From: Kibdelosporangium sp. MJ126-NF4
Lineage (GTDB): Bacteria > Actinomycetota > Actinomycetes > Mycobacteriales > Pseudonocardiaceae
Direction of reading: 5' to 3'
NCBI RefSeq assembly: GCF_000826545.1
Contig: NZ_CDME01000002.1
Location: 1,249,187-1,313,186, forward strand
DNA length: 64,000 nt
Part shown: piece by piece, positions 1 to 8,655 of the stretch
Layout of the letters: every line of letters begins with the position of its first letter
Position numbering within the stretch: the first letter of the stretch is position 1
Notes under the pieces: model-generated
What the model saw: only the letters and a program-made list of their open reading frames with translations
Told to the model about the DNA's origin: nothing
Database searches by the model: none
Made by a program: the position numbers and the translations under genes

Positions 1-233
1 CCACGCTGGTGGACGTCGTCGTCGAGGCCGGTCTGGACCGGGCGGACGTGCAGCGCGTACTGGACGACAAGACCCTCTACGCCGACGACCTGCGTGCCGA
101 GGAGCGGGAAGCGGCGCAGTTGGGCGCGCGCGGGGTGCCGTTCTTCGTGCTGGACCGCAAGATCGGTGTGTACGGCGGGCAGTCGGTCGACGTGTTCGCG
201 CAGGCGTTGCGCCAAGCGTGGGACGGCCGTTAG
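1..233 (+). CDS. DsbA/FrnE-like oxidoreductase, C-terminal part (5' end outside window)
   Basis: The frame is open from the first bases, so only about the last 77 residues are present. They contain the typical end of FrnE/2-hydroxychromene-isomerase-type DsbA proteins: a helical stretch rich in Asp/Glu, then GARGVPFFVLDRK with the cis-proline Val-Pro-Phe-Phe characteristic of thioredoxin folds, then a GGQS turn and a closing helix. The CxxC site, if present, lies upstream of the window. Family members are cytosolic thiol-disulfide or isomerase-like enzymes; the substrate cannot be told. The TAG stop overlaps the TAA of the convergent MFS gene by four bases. Confidence 0.85.
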   Translation, partial: TLVDVVVEAGLDRADVQRVLDDKTLYADDLRAEEREAAQLGARGVPFFVLDRKIGVYGGQSVDVFAQALRQAWDGR

Positions 234-1417
234 TCGCGGAAGGTCACCACGCTGACCACGGCGGCGGCCAGCAGGAGTGGCACGCCGAGCAGGACGGCCG
301 CGTGCAGGCCGAGCGCACCGGCCACCACACCGCCGACGAGCGCGCCGACCAATGACGCGACCATCGTTATCGTGCGCGCGGTGCTCGTGACCCGGCCGAG
401 CATGTCCTCGGGCGTGAGTTTCTGGCGCTGCGTCACGCTGATCACGTTCCACACGCCGAACGCGAAGCTGCCGAGGACCAGTCCGGCGACGGTGAACGGC
501 GTGGAACTGGTCGCCCCGAGCAGTACCTGGCCCGCTGCGGCCACCAGGAGCGCCCCGGCGAGTGTTCTCCCAGGTCCCAACACGCGGCCGACCCGTGCGG
601 CCAGTGCGCCACCGGTGAGTCCGCCGACCGCGCCGACGGCGAGCATCAGGCCGTAGCCCGCTGCGGGCAACGTGAGGACCTGCGTCACGTACAGCACGAG
701 GATGGCGAACCAGGCGCTGTCGACGAAGACGAACACGCTCGTCAGCCCGACGAGCGTGCGCAGTCGGCGGTGTCCGGCAAGCCAGCGCAGGCCCGCGCCT
801 GTCTCGGCGAGAATGCGGGCGCGGCCGGGTGCCGTGCGGGGCGTGAAGAGGTGGGGCAGCGCGAGGATCAGCACGACGGCGACCGCGAGGGTGCCACCGT
901 TGACCGCGAACGGCACGACCAGCGCGATTCCGGCGAGATAGCTGCCCAGTGGCGGGCCGACCAGTTCGTTGCCCGCGATCTCGGCGTTGATCAGCTTGCC
1001 GTTGGCACGGTCCAGCTCGTCGCGGTGCACCAGCGCGGGCAACAGGGTCGACGCGGCGGTGTCGCGGAGCGTCTCGCCGATCCCGCAGCCGAACGCGACC
1101 AGGTAGATCAGGACGAGACCGACCACGTCCGCGGCGACCGCGGCCACCAGCACCGCCAGGAGGGACACGCGGACGATGTCGACCACGGCCACCAGCCGCC
1201 GCCGGTCGACGCGGTCCACGATCGCGCCCGCGGCCAGCCCGAACAGCAGCCACGGCAGTTGCCCGGCCACAGTGACACCGGCGACCAGCATGGGATCGGT
1301 CGTGACAGTGACCGTGAGCAACGGCAACGCGGCCTGCCGGATACCGTCCCCTAGGTTGGCCAACGCGGTCGCCGACCACAACCGCCGGTACGCCGGACCC
1401 AACGATGCCGTCGCCAT
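230..1417 (-). CDS. MFS transporter, MFS_3 (enterobactin-exporter-like) type
   Basis: About 395 residues with twelve hydrophobic segments and the MFS loop 2-3 signature GAIVDRVDRRRL near residue 65. The C-terminal half repeats a GALAARVGRVLG loop. The overall pattern matches the macrolide/siderophore-type MFS_3 exporters of actinomycetes; the cargo is unknown. I prefer the ATG at 1417, which has a GGGGGTGG-like ribosome site a few bases upstream; an in-frame GTG at 1426 is the alternative. The gene follows the GMC oxidoreductase by about 37 bases on the same strand, so the two are probably one transcript and the exporter may move a product or substrate of that enzyme (inference). Confidence 0.85.
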   Translation of the reverse strand: MATASLGPAYRRLWSATALANLGDGIRQAALPLLTVTVTTDPMLVAGVTVAGQLPWLLFGLAAGAIVDRVDRRRLVAVVDIVRVSLLAVLVAAVAADVVGLVLIYLVAFGCGIGETLRDTAASTLLPALVHRDELDRANGKLINAEIAGNELVGPPLGSYLAGIALVVPFAVNGGTLAVAVVLILALPHLFTPRTAPGRARILAETGAGLRWLAGHRRLRTLVGLTSVFVFVDSAWFAILVLYVTQVLTLPAAGYGLMLAVGAVGGLTGGALAARVGRVLGPGRTLAGALLVAAAGQVLLGATSSTPFTVAGLVLGSFAFGVWNVISVTQRQKLTPEDMLGRVTSTARTITMVASLVGALVGGVVAGALGLHAAVLLGVPLLLAAAVVSVVTFRD

Positions 1418-1454
1418 CGACACCACCCCCAGTGTGTGACCTTATCGTGCGTGA

Positions 1455-2966
1455 TCAACCGTGCGGTTGGGCAGGAAACGCGGCCGTCCCGCCATCCCGG
1501 CGCATCAGCTCCTCGGCCACCGCCATGGTGCTCAGATTGGTGTTCGCGCGCGGGATGACCGGCATGATCGACGCGTCCGCGACTCGCAGCCCCGCGATTC
1601 CGAACACGTTCCCCGCGTGGTCGACGACTGCGTGCGGATCGTCGGCGGCGCCCATCCGGCAGGTTCCGACGGGGTGCTGGTAGACGTTGACCTCAGCCGC
1701 GATGGCCGCGGCGACGTCGGTGTCGGCGACCACCTCGGTGCCCGGCCACAGTTCCGCGGTGATGTGATCCGACAACGGGGATGTGTCGGCGAGTTGGCGT
1801 GCCGCGCGGACCCCGTCCAGCAGGCGTGGTGGATCGGCTGGGTCGGTGAGCAGGCCGACGTCGATATGTGGCAGACCGGACGGGTTGGCCGGGTCGAGTT
1901 GTACGTGCCCTCGTGAGGCAGGGCTCAGCAGAGCGACGAGCAGCGTCAGCTCTGCGCTGCCGTCCGCGCCGATCACCGGTCCGTGGGGGAACACCTGCAC
2001 CGCTGGCACACTGTCGCGGGTCAGCGTGAGCAGGGATTGCAACGGCGGGTCGGACGACGGTGTGTTGGTGCGGTAGCGCAGCCGCAGCAGCGGGTGGTCG
2101 TGCAGGTTGGCGCCGACACCAGGCCGGTCGGCGTGGACGGCGATGCCGAGATCACGCAGTTGCCGGGCCGGGCCGACACCGGATCGCAGCAGGACGGCCG
2201 GGCTGCCGTACGCGCCCGCCGCCAGAATCACCTGCTGCGCGCGCACGATGTCACCGTTGTCCAGTACGACACCACTCGCCCGGCCGTTCTCGATGAACAC
2301 GCGGTCGACGGCGTTCCCGGCACGAATGCTGAGGTTGGGCCGCTCGCGGGCGTGTGCCAGGTAGGTCAGCGCCGTCGACTGTCGGACGCCGTCGACGGCG
2401 TTGAAGGGGATCGGCCCCGCCCCGACCGCGCCAGGAGCGTTGTGGTCCGGTGTTCGTGCGTGGCCGCAGGCGTCACAGGCTGCCAGGAAGGCCTCGTGGA
2501 CCGGCCCGAGTCGGGCAGTCCGAGGGCGCGTGACCGTGATCGGACCGGTGTCGCCGTGCCACGCCGTGTGTCCGAAGTCGGTGTCGTTCTCCAGAGCGAG
2601 GAACGAGGCAAGCACGCTGTCGAAGGACCACCCGTTGCCCCAGCGGTCGAAGTCGCTGGGGTGGCCGCGCAGCGCCATCGCGTTGTTGGTGGCCGAACTG
2701 CCGCCCACCAGTCGGCCAGCGAACACCGGTGACTCGCGTGTGCCGTTGCTCCACGTGGCCTGGTATCCCCAGTCCCACTCGGTCGGACCGGTGTCGTAGG
2801 CGTCCCGTACCGCGTCGGGTTGCCCTGACGGCACGGAGCCGTAGTCCGGACCGGCCTCAACCAGCAGCACCGACCGTTGCGGGTCTTGCGACAACCGCGA
2901 CGCGAGCACACCACCTGCCGAACCGGCGCCGACGACGATCACGTTCCACTCACGCACAGCAGTCAT
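1455..2966 (-). CDS. GMC-family FAD-dependent oxidoreductase
   Basis: 503 residues, normal length for choline/alcohol-dehydrogenase-like GMC enzymes. The N-terminus has the dinucleotide fold VIVVGAGSAGGVLASRL with a following EAGP. The first GMC signature lies near residue 85 (GGSSATNNAMALRG) and the second near residue 255 (AAGAYGSPAVLLRSGVGP). The C-terminus has HPVGTCRMG and then GLRVADASIMP and NTN, giving the catalytic His and Asn pair. It should oxidise an alcohol with FAD in the cytoplasm; the substrate is not deducible. It probably shares a transcript with the MFS gene downstream. It is divergent from the hydrolase at 3037, leaving only about 70 bases for both promoters. Confidence 0.92.
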   Translation of the reverse strand: MTAVREWNVIVVGAGSAGGVLASRLSQDPQRSVLLVEAGPDYGSVPSGQPDAVRDAYDTGPTEWDWGYQATWSNGTRESPVFAGRLVGGSSATNNAMALRGHPSDFDRWGNGWSFDSVLASFLALENDTDFGHTAWHGDTGPITVTRPRTARLGPVHEAFLAACDACGHARTPDHNAPGAVGAGPIPFNAVDGVRQSTALTYLAHARERPNLSIRAGNAVDRVFIENGRASGVVLDNGDIVRAQQVILAAGAYGSPAVLLRSGVGPARQLRDLGIAVHADRPGVGANLHDHPLLRLRYRTNTPSSDPPLQSLLTLTRDSVPAVQVFPHGPVIGADGSAELTLLVALLSPASRGHVQLDPANPSGLPHIDVGLLTDPADPPRLLDGVRAARQLADTSPLSDHITAELWPGTEVVADTDVAAAIAAEVNVYQHPVGTCRMGAADDPHAVVDHAGNVFGIAGLRVADASIMPVIPRANTNLSTMAVAEELMRRDGGTAAFPAQPHG

Positions 2967-3036
2967 GCTCAGCGCCTACCCATGATCGTCGGCCGCTACC
3001 CGTCACGGTGCGTCCGATTCGGGGACACTGGCAGGC

Positions 3037-3813
3037 ATGCCCGACCTGCGTCACGACTCCGCCGCCCCGCTCAACGACAGCACCGAACGACTGGCCGGGC
3101 GTCCCGGCGCGACGATCTCCCGCTGCGAGTTCGACAACACCGAAGGCGACCGGGTGACCGGTTACCTGGTCGAGCCGGAAGGCACGCCGACCGCGGGCGT
3201 GGTCTACATGCACACCACCAGCGGCGCCGAGGGATTCCTGCCGGAGGCGCTCAACCTGGCCAAGGCGGGCGGGCTCGGGCTGTGCCTGCAGTTTCGGTAT
3301 CTCGACGACCAGGTCGCCTCGATCCGCCAGTCCGTGCTGGCGCTGCGCCGGGGCGCGGATCTCCTGCTGCGGCGCACGGACCGGATCGCCGGTGTCGGGC
3401 ACAGCGGCGGCGCGATGATGATGGCGGTCGTGGCCGGGATCGACCGGCGGTTCGAGTGTTTCGTGCTCGAGGTGCCGATGGCCGGGCTGACGCACCACTG
3501 GCGCAACAGCACGCATCCGCAGATCACCAGGATGCGGGCGGCACTGCCGCCGGACTTGTTCGAGCAGACCCTTGCCGCGATGGCGCCGTACGACGCGGAG
3601 CATTTCATCGGCGATGTGCGGGTTCCGGTGCTGTACCAGTTCGCGCGGTTCGACATCGGCGTGACCACGGCGGAGTCCGAGGAGTTCTACGCGATGGCGC
3701 CGCAGCCGAAACAGCAGCGGTGGTACGACTCCGGGCACGTGATCAACGACGTGGCCGCGTATGCCGACCGGGAGCGGTTCCTGACTGAGCATCTGGGGCT
3801 GGCACAGCGTTGA
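3037..3813 (+). CDS. Alpha/beta hydrolase, dienelactone-hydrolase-like
   Basis: 258 residues. After a strand-rich N-terminus, GVVYMHTTSGAEGF gives a probable oxyanion-hole segment, and GVGHSGGAMMM near residue 126 is the nucleophile elbow with Ser as nucleophile. VLYQFARFDIGVT carries the likely acid Asp and DSGHVI the catalytic His, so the triad is complete. No signal peptide, so cytoplasmic. Its 3' end overlaps the convergent MFS gene by 71 bases, an unusually long overlap in which both reading frames are used. The natural substrate cannot be stated. Confidence 0.85.
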   Translation: MPDLRHDSAAPLNDSTERLAGRPGATISRCEFDNTEGDRVTGYLVEPEGTPTAGVVYMHTTSGAEGFLPEALNLAKAGGLGLCLQFRYLDDQVASIRQSVLALRRGADLLLRRTDRIAGVGHSGGAMMMAVVAGIDRRFECFVLEVPMAGLTHHWRNSTHPQITRMRAALPPDLFEQTLAAMAPYDAEHFIGDVRVPVLYQFARFDIGVTTAESEEFYAMAPQPKQQRWYDSGHVINDVAAYADRERFLTEHLGLAQR

Positions 3814-5110
3814 CGTCGCCCGGGTGGAGAACCGTGCTCGCCGAGGTGGTCTGGACTTTGGCGTGCCGGAACGGGGAGAAGATCAGGATGAGGGCCGCGC
3901 CGACCAGTCCGGTGATCCCGGTCCACAACGCGGTGCGGTAGCCGGTGGTGTCGGCGAGGATTCCGCCCAGCGGGGCACCGATCACGATCATGCCGCGGTT
4001 GAGCGAGCGAATCGTGGCGTTCATCCGGCCTTGCATGTGGTCGGGAGTCACTGATTGCCGGTAGCTCATCTCGTTCGGGCTCGCGGCGCCCATCGTCGCC
4101 CAGGTGACGAACTGGGCTGTGGCCAGCAGGGCCACCGCTGCGGGACCGGAGCTGGCGAGCGGGACCAGCACCCACGCCACCGGCATCACGACATGCGCCA
4201 CGATGCTCACGCGGCCCACGCCGAACCGTCGCCCGGCCCACTGCGCGAACGCCCCGCCGAGTACCGCGCCGACACTCGCACTGGCCAGGGTCACGCCCAG
4301 CCAGAACTCCCCGAGCCGGAGGTCACGCAGGACGTAGGCGAGGTAGACCGTGCCGAGCATGCTGTTGGCCAGGAACCACAGGTGGCTGGACAGCGCCGCC
4401 GGGGCCAGCATCCGATGCCGGTAGACGTAGGTCAGGCCTTCACGCAGGTCCGCCCGGATCGGACGTCGTTCGCTGGGGCGGGGTGCCGGTTCGGTGACCG
4501 GGATCGACGCCAGCAGCAGGCCGGAGACCAGGTAGGTGATCGCGTCGTACAGGATCGCCACCGGCGCGCCGACCAGCTTGATCAGTCCGCCTGCCAGGAT
4601 GGGGCCGGTGGTCTGGGCGGCGGCATCGGACTGCTCCAGCCGGGCATTGGCGGCGGTGAGCAACTCCTTGGGCACGAGCCGGGGCAGGAACGACTGGTTG
4701 GCCGCATCGAACAGCAGTGACAGCACTCCGAACGCGAACACGACCAGGACCAGCGCCGACATGGTCAACAGGTCCGCGAACGCCAGCACGGGGAGCACGC
4801 ACAGCAGCGCGGCCCGGCCGAGATCGGTCGTCACCAGGACCGGCTTGCGCCGATACCGATCCACCAGAACCCCGGCAACCAGACCCAGTACCAGGTACGG
4901 CGCCCAGCGCGCCGCGTTCAGCAGACCAAGCTGGGTGTTGCTGGCGTGCAACGTCTCCAACGCGATCATCTGCAGCGCGAACGCGGTGACCGGTGTGCCG
5001 AAGGACGACATGGTCGACGCGGCCCAGAACCGGCCGTATCCCGGCAGCCGCCGCAATGGCGATGTCCGGCTCAGTGGGACCCTACGACGACGAACCCACC
5101 GTCTCCCCAT
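3743..5110 (-). CDS. MFS transporter (MFS_3-type drug or metabolite exporter)
   Basis: 455 residues with about twelve membrane segments. The N-terminal loop VAGVLVDRYRRKPVL is the MFS motif A. A basic N-terminus precedes the first helix (FWAASTMSSFGTPVTAFALQ). The last 35 or so residues are hydrophilic, rich in Thr, Ser and Pro, and are encoded by DNA that is also the 3' end of the convergent hydrolase gene, so this tail is probably a non-conserved extension. The paralogous exporter at 230 belongs to the same broad class. Cargo unknown. Confidence 0.85.
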   Translation of the reverse strand: MGRRWVRRRRVPLSRTSPLRRLPGYGRFWAASTMSSFGTPVTAFALQMIALETLHASNTQLGLLNAARWAPYLVLGLVAGVLVDRYRRKPVLVTTDLGRAALLCVLPVLAFADLLTMSALVLVVFAFGVLSLLFDAANQSFLPRLVPKELLTAANARLEQSDAAAQTTGPILAGGLIKLVGAPVAILYDAITYLVSGLLLASIPVTEPAPRPSERRPIRADLREGLTYVYRHRMLAPAALSSHLWFLANSMLGTVYLAYVLRDLRLGEFWLGVTLASASVGAVLGGAFAQWAGRRFGVGRVSIVAHVVMPVAWVLVPLASSGPAAVALLATAQFVTWATMGAASPNEMSYRQSVTPDHMQGRMNATIRSLNRGMIVIGAPLGGILADTTGYRTALWTGITGLVGAALILIFSPFRHAKVQTTSASTVLHPGDVNAVPAPDAQSGTAPGRHTRPRR

Positions 5111-5191
5111 CGCGCCACTGTCGCCTACTCGGAAAGCTCATGTCCACCAGCGCGGGACTCAACCGTCCGTCGAACCGGGATGGACACTGCT

Positions 5192-6193
5192 CTAGTGCTG
5201 GTGCTGGGTCGCGGCGACGGCGTGGCAGGCGCCGAAGCCGTCGGCACGCAGCACGACCCGGCCGGACTCGATGCGCAGCGCGGTCTCGGTCATGTCGGTG
5301 GCTGTCTCGATGCCCGCGGCCGCCGTGTATGTGCTGGTGTCGTCGAGCACGATCCGCAGCCGGGGCAGGGCCGGGGGTGGTACGGCCTGGTGCAGCAGGG
5401 CGGTGAACTCGGTGATCACCAGCCGCGCCAACGGGATCAGCTCACCGGGGTCGGCGGTGACCAGCACGAGCGTGACGTCAGCTCCGGCCCGCAGTGCCTC
5501 TTCGACGGCGGCGAGGCGGTGCACGCCGAGGATCGCGACGACCCCGTCCCCGGTGAGGGACCACGGTTGGTCGACCGTCTGTGTGTCGGGGGTTGCGTGG
5601 GGCGTGAGCCACATGTCGTCGAACGCGGCGTCGGCGAGGTGCTCGCACGCGGTGACCACCGTGAACGGTTCGCCGAAGCCGGGCGCGGACGCGGCGAGCT
5701 GCCCGGCGCCGTGCAGGGTGGTGAGCACGGTCTGCGCGAGACGGACCTGTCGGCCACCGGGGCGCAGGTTCTCCAGTGCCAGGCCGAGTTGGATCGCGTT
5801 CAGCCACAGCAGTTGGGCGAACGGCTTGCGGGTGCTTTCCTCGGCGATGATCTCGGGCATCAGCTCGACGCCGAGCCGGGCGTCGCTGTCGGTGGCCAGC
5901 GGCAGCCGGGTCACCCAGGCGCGGGCGAGGGTGCCGAGGGCCTCGCGTGAGGTGGTGGCGGTGTCCGGGTGCGACGGGCCGCTCCGGGCCGCGGCCGCGT
6001 CGGCGAGGACAGCGAAGTACAGGGCGCGTTTGCCGGGAAAGTTGGAGTAGACCGCGCCGCGGGTCAGCTCGGCGCGGGCGGCGATCTCGTCGATCTTGGC
6101 GTCCCGGAATCCACGCTCGGTGAACTCGTCGCGGGCGGCGGCGAGCACCTTGGCGCGGGTTCGTTCCTGCGCCTCCGCACGCGTCAATCTCAT
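5192..6193 (-). CDS. TetR-family regulator with a long C-terminal domain
   Basis: 333 residues, far above the usual 190-220 for TetR. Residues 8-65 form the HTH (RTRAKVLAAARDEFTERGF, then DEIAARAELTRGAVYSNFPGK). A ligand-binding core follows to about residue 200. The last 130 residues look like an added domain with alternating strands (VTLVLVTADPGELIPLARLVI, LRIVLDDTSTY); I do not recognise it. The ATG overlaps the stop of the upstream GNAT gene by four bases (6190-6193), so the two are translationally coupled. It may control the GNAT-TetR operon itself. Confidence 0.85.
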   Translation of the reverse strand: MRLTRAEAQERTRAKVLAAARDEFTERGFRDAKIDEIAARAELTRGAVYSNFPGKRALYFAVLADAAAARSGPSHPDTATTSREALGTLARAWVTRLPLATDSDARLGVELMPEIIAEESTRKPFAQLLWLNAIQLGLALENLRPGGRQVRLAQTVLTTLHGAGQLAASAPGFGEPFTVVTACEHLADAAFDDMWLTPHATPDTQTVDQPWSLTGDGVVAILGVHRLAAVEEALRAGADVTLVLVTADPGELIPLARLVITEFTALLHQAVPPPALPRLRIVLDDTSTYTAAAGIETATDMTETALRIESGRVVLRADGFGACHAVAATQHQH

Positions 6194-6720
6194 GCGTTCA
6201 CGATATCCGCAGGGGGTTCGACACGGTCATCGGTGAGGTGGCGCTGGGTCCAGGCGACGTCGTGCCAGGCGCCGTGCTTCCACCCGATGCGCTTGTAGGT
6301 GCCGACTGGGTGGAAGCCCATGGCCCGGTGCAGGCCGACGCTCGCCTCGTTGGGCAGCGTCATGCCCGCGGCGACGGTCCGGTAGCCGCGCTGGGCGAGC
6401 CGCTCCAGCAACGCGGTGTACAGCGCGCGGCCGCCGCCGGTGCGTCGTCGGCTGCGTTCGAGGTACACGCTGACCTCGCAGGACCACTGGTAGGCGGCGC
6501 GTGCCTTGAACGGTCCGCCGTAGGCGTAGCCCAGGACGGTGCCGTTGTCGTCTTCCAGCACGAGCCACGCGTGGGTGGCGGTCGCGGCCGCGATCCGGGC
6601 GGCCATGTCGGCGGGGTTCGGGGGTTCGGTTTCGAACGTGATCGCCGTGTCGGTGACGTACGGGGCGTAGATCGCCGCGCAGGCCTCGGCGTCGTGTTCA
6701 GTCGCGTCTCGAACCTTCAT
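6190..6720 (-). CDS. GNAT acetyltransferase, phosphinothricin N-acetyltransferase-like
   Basis: 176 residues covering a complete PAT/Bar-type GNAT. Hallmarks are IYAPYVTDTAITFETEPP near the N-terminus, the acetyl-CoA pyrophosphate loop in RRRTGGGRALYTALL, and ASVGLHRAMGFHPVGTYKRIG with WHDVAWTQRHL at the end. Such enzymes acetylate the amino group of phosphinothricin, methionine sulfoximine or similar amino acids; the real substrate here is unknown. The gene appears leaderless: a TACTAT hexamer lies exactly seven bases before its ATG. It reads away from the XRE-cupin regulator 40 bp away and is followed by an overlapping TetR gene. Confidence 0.9.
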   Translation of the reverse strand: MKVRDATEHDAEACAAIYAPYVTDTAITFETEPPNPADMAARIAAATATHAWLVLEDDNGTVLGYAYGGPFKARAAYQWSCEVSVYLERSRRRTGGGRALYTALLERLAQRGYRTVAAGMTLPNEASVGLHRAMGFHPVGTYKRIGWKHGAWHDVAWTQRHLTDDRVEPPADIVNA

Positions 6721-6760
6721 GGCTCATATAGTAGCCAATTACAGCGCTATAGTGACAGTC
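6721..6760. promoter_or_regulatory. 40-bp divergent promoter region with two leaderless promoters
   Basis: On the plus strand TATAGT (6748-6753) is followed by seven bases and the ATG at 6761. On the minus strand TACTAT (complement of 6728-6733) is followed by seven bases and the ATG at 6720. Both match the TANNNT -10 element placed as in actinobacterial leaderless genes, and neither ATG has a Shine-Dalgarno sequence. The two -10 elements are only 14 bp apart, so transcription in the two directions should compete, or share one operator for the adjacent XRE regulator. Confidence 0.6.
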
Positions 6761-7345
6761 ATGGATGATCTCGCGGTGTCGCTGGCCGACACGCTGCGCG
6801 CCGCTCGCGAAGCCCGGGACCTGTCGACGAACGCGCTGGCCGCCCGGTCGAGGGTGTCGCGGGCGATGATCGCCAAGATCGAACGCGGGGAGGCGCAGCC
6901 GACGGCCGTGCTGTTGAGCAAGCTGTCCGCGGCGCTCGGTATGACGTTGTCGTCACTGATCGCCCGCGCGGAGGCGAACACCGAGCGGGTGCGCCGGGCC
7001 GCCGACCAGCCGGTGTGGACCGACCCGGAAAGCGGATACCGCCGCCGCGCGGTCTCCCCCGCCGCGGGTGGCCCGCTGGAACTGGTCGAGGTCGAACTGC
7101 CCGCCGGGGCCGTCGTGTCGTTTCCCCCGGAGTCCTACGTGAACGTCCACCACCAGATCTGGGTGCTGTCCGGCCATCTGCGGTTCCGCGAGGGTGGGAC
7201 CGACCACGAACTGGACGCCGGTGACTGCCTGCGGCTCGGACCGCCATCGCCGTGCTCGTTCATCAACCCGACCACTGAGACGTGCCGCTATCTCGTGGTC
7301 ATCGGCAACCGGCTCGGCCGCACACCGGACGACCTGCCCGTTTAA
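6761..7345 (+). CDS. XRE-family regulator with C-terminal cupin
   Basis: 194 residues from the ATG at 6761, which I chose because the conserved HTH starts right after it and a -10 element sits seven bases upstream. Residues 10-65 form the HTH (LRAAREARDLSTNALAARS, then MIAKIERGEAQPT). Residues 115-190 form a small cupin barrel (HHQIWVLSGHLRF, LDAGDCLRLGPP). This is the common design of small-molecule-sensing XRE-cupin regulators such as PuuR or SutR. It is divergent from the GNAT/TetR operon and probably regulates it and itself (inference). Confidence 0.88.
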   Translation: MDDLAVSLADTLRAAREARDLSTNALAARSRVSRAMIAKIERGEAQPTAVLLSKLSAALGMTLSSLIARAEANTERVRRAADQPVWTDPESGYRRRAVSPAAGGPLELVEVELPAGAVVSFPPESYVNVHHQIWVLSGHLRFREGGTDHELDAGDCLRLGPPSPCSFINPTTETCRYLVVIGNRLGRTPDDLPV

Positions 7346-7445
7346 CACCTATTGACCGATTTTTGAGGTTTCCCGTCACTGTCTGCCGTGTAGTTGCGAG
7401 GTCAACAGCCTCGTGATCGGTTTCACCCAAGAAGGGGCGAACAGC

Positions 7446-8609
7446 GTGCGGAAACACTTACGCCGCCGAGCAGTGGTCGGAGCACTGGCACTTGCCGGAC
7501 TGCTCGGTGCCGCGGTGGTACCGGCCAGCGCGGCCGATGCGGGCAAGTCCGGAGCGAGCCCGACGGCACGGACCACCGCCTACAGCGAACGGGAGGCCCG
7601 CCAGCAGCCGCTGAAGCAGGCGGCGAGCTTGATCCGCGGCCAGGTGGAGCGCGGTGACGACCACGGCTACGCGGGCATCGAGTTGGCTGACGCCGAGGTG
7701 GTGCTCTGGTGGAAGGGCACACCGTCCGCCTCGATCCAGCAGGTCATCGCGCAGGCCACGGCGCACGCGCCGGTGCGCGTCGCGGCGGCGCCGCACTCAC
7801 GGGCCGAGCTGAAAGCCGCGGCCGCACATCTTCGGGCCACGCTGGACGTGCGGCCTGACCGGCCGGTGCACTCCATCAAACTGGCTGTGAACGGCCACGG
7901 GCTGCGGGTGCTGGCCGAGCCCAGCACGGTGGTCGCCCAGTCGGCGTTGGTCGCAGTGGGCGTGCCGGTGGACGTGGTGCACCGGTCGGCGCCGGTCCGG
8001 ACCTCACGGGCCGACGACTGGGCACCGTGGTCCGGGGGTGCGGACCTGCTCAACAGCAACGGGACACGGTGCACCTCGGGTTTCGGCGTGCGCAATGGGG
8101 ACAACGCCCGTTACGTCCTCACCGCGGCGCACTGTGCCAGCCCGGGGCAAGCGGTCTTCGACGGGACTTGGGAGTTCGTCGGCAACATGGGCCCGCGCCA
8201 CGACTACCACGACATCGCCCTGATCCCGACGTCCAACGTCGACGACCAGATCTACATCGGCGGCCTGCACGACAACACCACCGCCGTCGTGGAGGGCTGG
8301 GACTGGGTGTACGCCGGGGAATGGCTGTGCCAGGCCGGTGGCTCCAGCGCCAGGGAAGGCCACCACCAGATCTGCGGCCTGCGGGTGACCGACTTCGTCG
8401 ACGAGCAGGACGCGGTTGAGGCCGAGCAGGTCGACAACCAGGTGGCGGTTCGCGGCGGCGACTCGGGTGGCCCGGTCTACAGCTGGAATTCCGGCACTGT
8501 GGTAGCGAAGGGCACCACCATGTACCGCTACGAGCAGTACCCGAACATCATCGGGTTCCAGGACTTCGGTACCGCCACCCGGGACTTCGGAATCTGGATC
8601 GCCAAGTAG
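7446..8609 (+). CDS. Secreted trypsin-like serine protease (S1 family) with propeptide
   Basis: 387 residues from the GTG at 7446, which has GAAGGGG eight bases upstream and begins directly with a twin-basic signal peptide (KHLRRR, hydrophobic core, ASA cleavage site). A propeptide-like region runs to about residue 190. The protease domain has the full triad: His in VLTAAHCA, Asp in YHDIALIP, Ser in GGDSGGPVY. Cysteines flanking the His and Ser regions suggest disulfides. The layout recalls streptogrisin/alpha-lytic-type proteases of actinomycetes. It ends just before a strong hairpin terminator shared with the convergent kinase gene. Confidence 0.88.
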   Translation: MRKHLRRRAVVGALALAGLLGAAVVPASAADAGKSGASPTARTTAYSEREARQQPLKQAASLIRGQVERGDDHGYAGIELADAEVVLWWKGTPSASIQQVIAQATAHAPVRVAAAPHSRAELKAAAAHLRATLDVRPDRPVHSIKLAVNGHGLRVLAEPSTVVAQSALVAVGVPVDVVHRSAPVRTSRADDWAPWSGGADLLNSNGTRCTSGFGVRNGDNARYVLTAAHCASPGQAVFDGTWEFVGNMGPRHDYHDIALIPTSNVDDQIYIGGLHDNTTAVVEGWDWVYAGEWLCQAGGSSAREGHHQICGLRVTDFVDEQDAVEAEQVDNQVAVRGGDSGGPVYSWNSGTVVAKGTTMYRYEQYPNIIGFQDFGTATRDFGIWIAK

Positions 8610-8618
8610 CGACCCGCG

Positions 8619-8655
8619 TGACCCAGCTGTGCTCGACCCGAGCACAGCTGGGTCA
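8619..8655. terminator. Bidirectional terminator, 17-bp perfect stem
   Basis: TGACCCAGCTGTGCTCG (8619-8635) and its exact complement (8639-8655) are separated by a three-base loop. It lies nine bases after the protease stop, and its right arm contains the TGA stop of the convergent kinase gene, so it can end both transcripts. There is no U-tract, as is usual in high-GC actinomycetes. Confidence 0.85.
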
